DNA from: Pseudomonadota bacterium
GTDB lineage: Bacteria; Pseudomonadota; Gammaproteobacteria; Steroidobacterales; JBCBZW01
NCBI GenBank assembly: GCA_039193195.1
Contig: JBCCWS010000007.1
Coordinates: 62,001 to 126,000, forward strand
Reading direction: 5' to 3'
Length of the DNA stretch: 64,000 nucleotides
A program made the position numbers and the translations under genes. The notes under the pieces are model-generated. The model saw only the letters and a program-made list of their open reading frames with translations, was not told where the DNA came from and made no database searches. Below are positions 62,417 to 64,000 of the stretch, piece after piece. Numbering within the stretch: position 1 is the stretch's first letter; each line of letters starts with the position of its first letter.

Positions 62417-62518
62417 TTGGATTGGCGCTCCGGTGTGCGGCCCAAGGGGCCGGTAACGCTAGACTAGAAGACCAGCATAGCAACCCGGCGTCTGCCGGCA
62501 TCGAGGAATCGACTTACC

Positions 62519-63613
62519 GTGGAATTGGACCAACTGCGTGAACGCCTGACGCAGATCGACAAAGAGCTGCTGGCACTGGTTGCCGAGCGCGATCAGCTGT
62601 CGCATCGAATCGCCGAAGTGAAGCGACGCGAGGGCCGCGCCACGCGCGACTTCGTGCGCGAGAAGACCGTGCTCCAGGGCGCCCGCCAGCGGGCGCGAGA
62701 GCTGGGGTTGTCGCCCACGTTGGCGGAGCGCTTGGTGCGCGAGCTGATCGAGGCCTCGCTCACTTCCCAGGAAGCCTACCGCCTGACCCGGGAGGGGCGC
62801 GGCGGCGGCCGGCGGGCCTTGGTGATCGGTGGGGCGGGGAAGATGGGCCGCTGGTTCGCGGAGTTTCTCGCCTCCCAGGCCTTCGAAGTGGAGATCGCTG
62901 ACCCCACGGGCGAGGTGCCGGGCTACCCCTGCCGTGCGCAGTGGCGCGAGCTCACCTTGGATCACGACGTGGTGGTGATCGCGACGCCCATGCAGGTGGC
63001 CAACGAGGTGCTGCTGGCCATGGCTGATGCACCGCCGCCGGGGCTGGTGCTCGACATAGGCTCACTCAAGGCGCCCCTGCGCGAGGGCCTGCAGCGCGCC
63101 GCCGAGGCAGGCGTTCGCGTCGCCTCCATCCACCCGATGTTTGGGCCCGATGCGCAGCTCCTGTCGGGTCGTCACGTGATCTTCGTGGATACGGGGGTCG
63201 CAGAGGCTACCCGTGCGGCGCGCGAGCTCTTCGACTCCACGATGGCGCGCCAGGTAGAGATGAGCCTCGATGACCACGACCGCCTAATCGCCTTCGTGCT
63301 GGGCCTCTCACACGCGCTCAACATAGTCTTCATCGCTGCGCTAGCGGAGTCTCATGAAAACGTGCCGAGGCTGCAGGAGATGTCCAGCAGCACCTTCGAT
63401 GCGCAGTTGGGCGTATCCGCGCGCGTAGCTCAAGACAATCCCCATATGTATTTCGAAATCCAATCGCTAAACGACCATAACGAACAGGCGTTGGCAGCGC
63501 TCGAGGGGGCGTTGGGGCGTTTAACGTCAGCGGTACGCGGCGGACACGAAGGTGACTTCGTCGCCATGATGCGCCAGGGCCGGGACTACTTCAGTGCGCT
63601 CGAGCGGCCATGA
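62519..63613 (+). CDS. tyrA: Bifunctional chorismate mutase / prephenate dehydrogenase
   Basis: Two steps to tyrosine. The 364-residue protein has an AroQ-type chorismate mutase (1-85: LRERLTQIDKELLALVAER, then HRIAEVKRREGRATRDF) followed by an NAD-dependent prephenate dehydrogenase (about 95-360: VIGGAGKMGRWFAEFL, EVEIADPTGE, LVLDIGSLKAPLR, SIHPMFGPD, HALNIVFIAAL). The TyrA fusion is typical of gammaproteobacteria. GTG 62519 fits the family start (ELDQLRERLTQ). Its end overlaps the convergent partial gene by 23 nt. CmoA also consumes prephenate. Confidence 0.96.
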   Translation: MELDQLRERLTQIDKELLALVAERDQLSHRIAEVKRREGRATRDFVREKTVLQGARQRARELGLSPTLAERLVRELIEASLTSQEAYRLTREGRGGGRRALVIGGAGKMGRWFAEFLASQAFEVEIADPTGEVPGYPCRAQWRELTLDHDVVVIATPMQVANEVLLAMADAPPPGLVLDIGSLKAPLREGLQRAAEAGVRVASIHPMFGPDAQLLSGRHVIFVDTGVAEATRAARELFDSTMARQVEMSLDDHDRLIAFVLGLSHALNIVFIAALAESHENVPRLQEMSSSTFDAQLGVSARVAQDNPHMYFEIQSLNDHNEQALAALEGALGRLTSAVRGGHEGDFVAMMRQGRDYFSALERP

Positions 63614-64000
63614 AGTCGTTGATCGTGGGGTTCTGAGCATCGAGGGCCACCACGTCATCCTCCTCTCCTGCATGCTGAACCACACCGCCTGCCGGGCCGC
63701 GCACGGCTCGGTGCAACGCTGCGGTGGCGGCGCGCACGAGGTTGCCCGCGTCCGTGTAGTCGCGCTCATCGCCCAGCGTGGCAAGGCCCACGCGTAGGGC
63801 GTTGCGGTCCAGCGCGGGTTCGGCCGTCGCCCCCCAGGTAAGCGGCCCGAACAGGGCGCGCGTGGCGCGTTCGGCCTCGCCCGCGGCAACCCCAGAGAAC
63901 ATGGCAAGCAGGCGGCCGTCGTCCATCACCGCGAGGGCAGCGGTGTCCGGGAGCTCGGCTTGCGCGCGCTTCGCGGCCACCGCCGTGGCTGCGCCGTCAA
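63591..64000 (-). CDS. C-terminal part of a GGDEF-like domain protein (partial)
   Basis: The reading frame is open to the end of the window, so the 5' part is missing. The visible 136 residues include AALAVMDDGRLLAMFSGVA and then LRVGLATLGDERDYTDAGNL and VRAATAALHRAV. This is the pattern of the second half of a diguanylate cyclase domain (the GDxxxADxLLxxADxALYxAK region). GGDEF itself would be at or near MDDGRLLAMFSG, which looks degenerate, so the domain may be inactive. Overlaps the tyrA 3' end by 23 nt. Confidence 0.55.
   Translation of the reverse strand, partial: DGAATAVAAKRAQAELPDTAALAVMDDGRLLAMFSGVAAGEAERATRALFGPLTWGATAEPALDRNALRVGLATLGDERDYTDAGNLVRAATAALHRAVRGPAGGVVQHAGEEDDVVALDAQNPTINDFMAARAH

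Overview
The window is a 64 kb stretch of a GC-rich chromosome from a free-living gammaproteobacterium. The markers are: 6S RNA between zapA and the 5-formyl-THF cyclo-ligase gene, the ygfB-pepP-ubiH-ubiI ubiquinone block, cmoA/cmoB/trhO, a Vfr/CRP-type regulator, a lysine-rich H1-like protein and a bifunctional chorismate mutase-prephenate dehydrogenase. I cannot name a genus. There is no prophage, CRISPR array or complete insertion sequence. The only mobile-looking item is a 159 bp inverted-repeat element near 5.3 kb. Almost everything is core metabolism or translation, so I do not see a multi-gene defence or secretion island.

Layout. 0-0.6 kb: end of rplM, rpsI and tRNA-Gln(CUG). 0.7-2.6 kb: remains of a PAS-PAS histidine kinase and its response regulator, broken by several frameshifts and stops. 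2.8-3.4 kb: CRP/Vfr homologue. 3.5-5.1 kb: PhoD-type phosphatase with one frameshift. 5.6-9.0 kb (minus): rpiA, H1-like protein, EVE protein, fau, 6S RNA, zapA, zapB-like. 9.0-13.6 kb (plus): ygfB-pepP-ubiH-ubiI with 4-nt overlaps. 13.7-16.3 kb (minus): thiolase remnant, P-loop ATPase, metA-like gene. 16.5-18.6 kb: gcvT, gcvH, tpx. 18.8-24.4 kb: PfkB-type sugar/nucleoside kinase, a very large double-HtrA (Nma111-like) protease, a class III aminotransferase. 24.6-28.0 kb: secreted Cys-rich miniprotein and the DUF2868/DUF3482 membrane-GTPase pair.

28.1-32.1 kb (minus): DUF255 thioredoxin-fold protein, membrane-anchored alpha/beta hydrolase, MarR regulator. 32.6-36.5 kb (plus): rlmI, lgt, thyA, ornithine cyclodeaminase family. 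36.6-40.2 kb: two exported proteins of unknown function. 40.3-45.2 kb: MarC, TlpA-like thioredoxin, malQ and two small unknown genes. 45.2-47.7 kb (minus): speD-speE-ornithine/lysine decarboxylase polyamine operon. 47.9-51.6 kb: MBL hydrolase and cmoA (minus), then cmoB-trhO (plus), which together build the tRNA wobble uridine modification cmo5U. 51.7-57.4 kb: PQQ-type dehydrogenase; an unusual minus-strand cluster (micro-ORF, integrase-N-like protein, membrane protein, M48 peptidase with TerB-like tail); pepQ. 57.5-62.4 kb (minus): TolB-like/TPR membrane protein, DUF72 protein, class II aldolase and mtnA (methylthioadenosine salvage). 62.5-64 kb: tyrA and the 3' part of a GGDEF-like gene running off the edge.

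The most interesting items are the decayed genes whose deletions took out the catalytic residues (response regulator, thiolase), the Nma111-like tandem protease, the secreted peptide with duplicated C-x3-C-x6-C-x3-C modules, the M48/TerB cluster with its gene-start duplication, the mtnA plus class II aldolase pair without mtnC/mtnD, the operator-like twin palindromes before the MarR gene, and a recurring use of perfect hairpins without U-tracts at gene ends. All calls come from reading translations and motifs; no database search was run.
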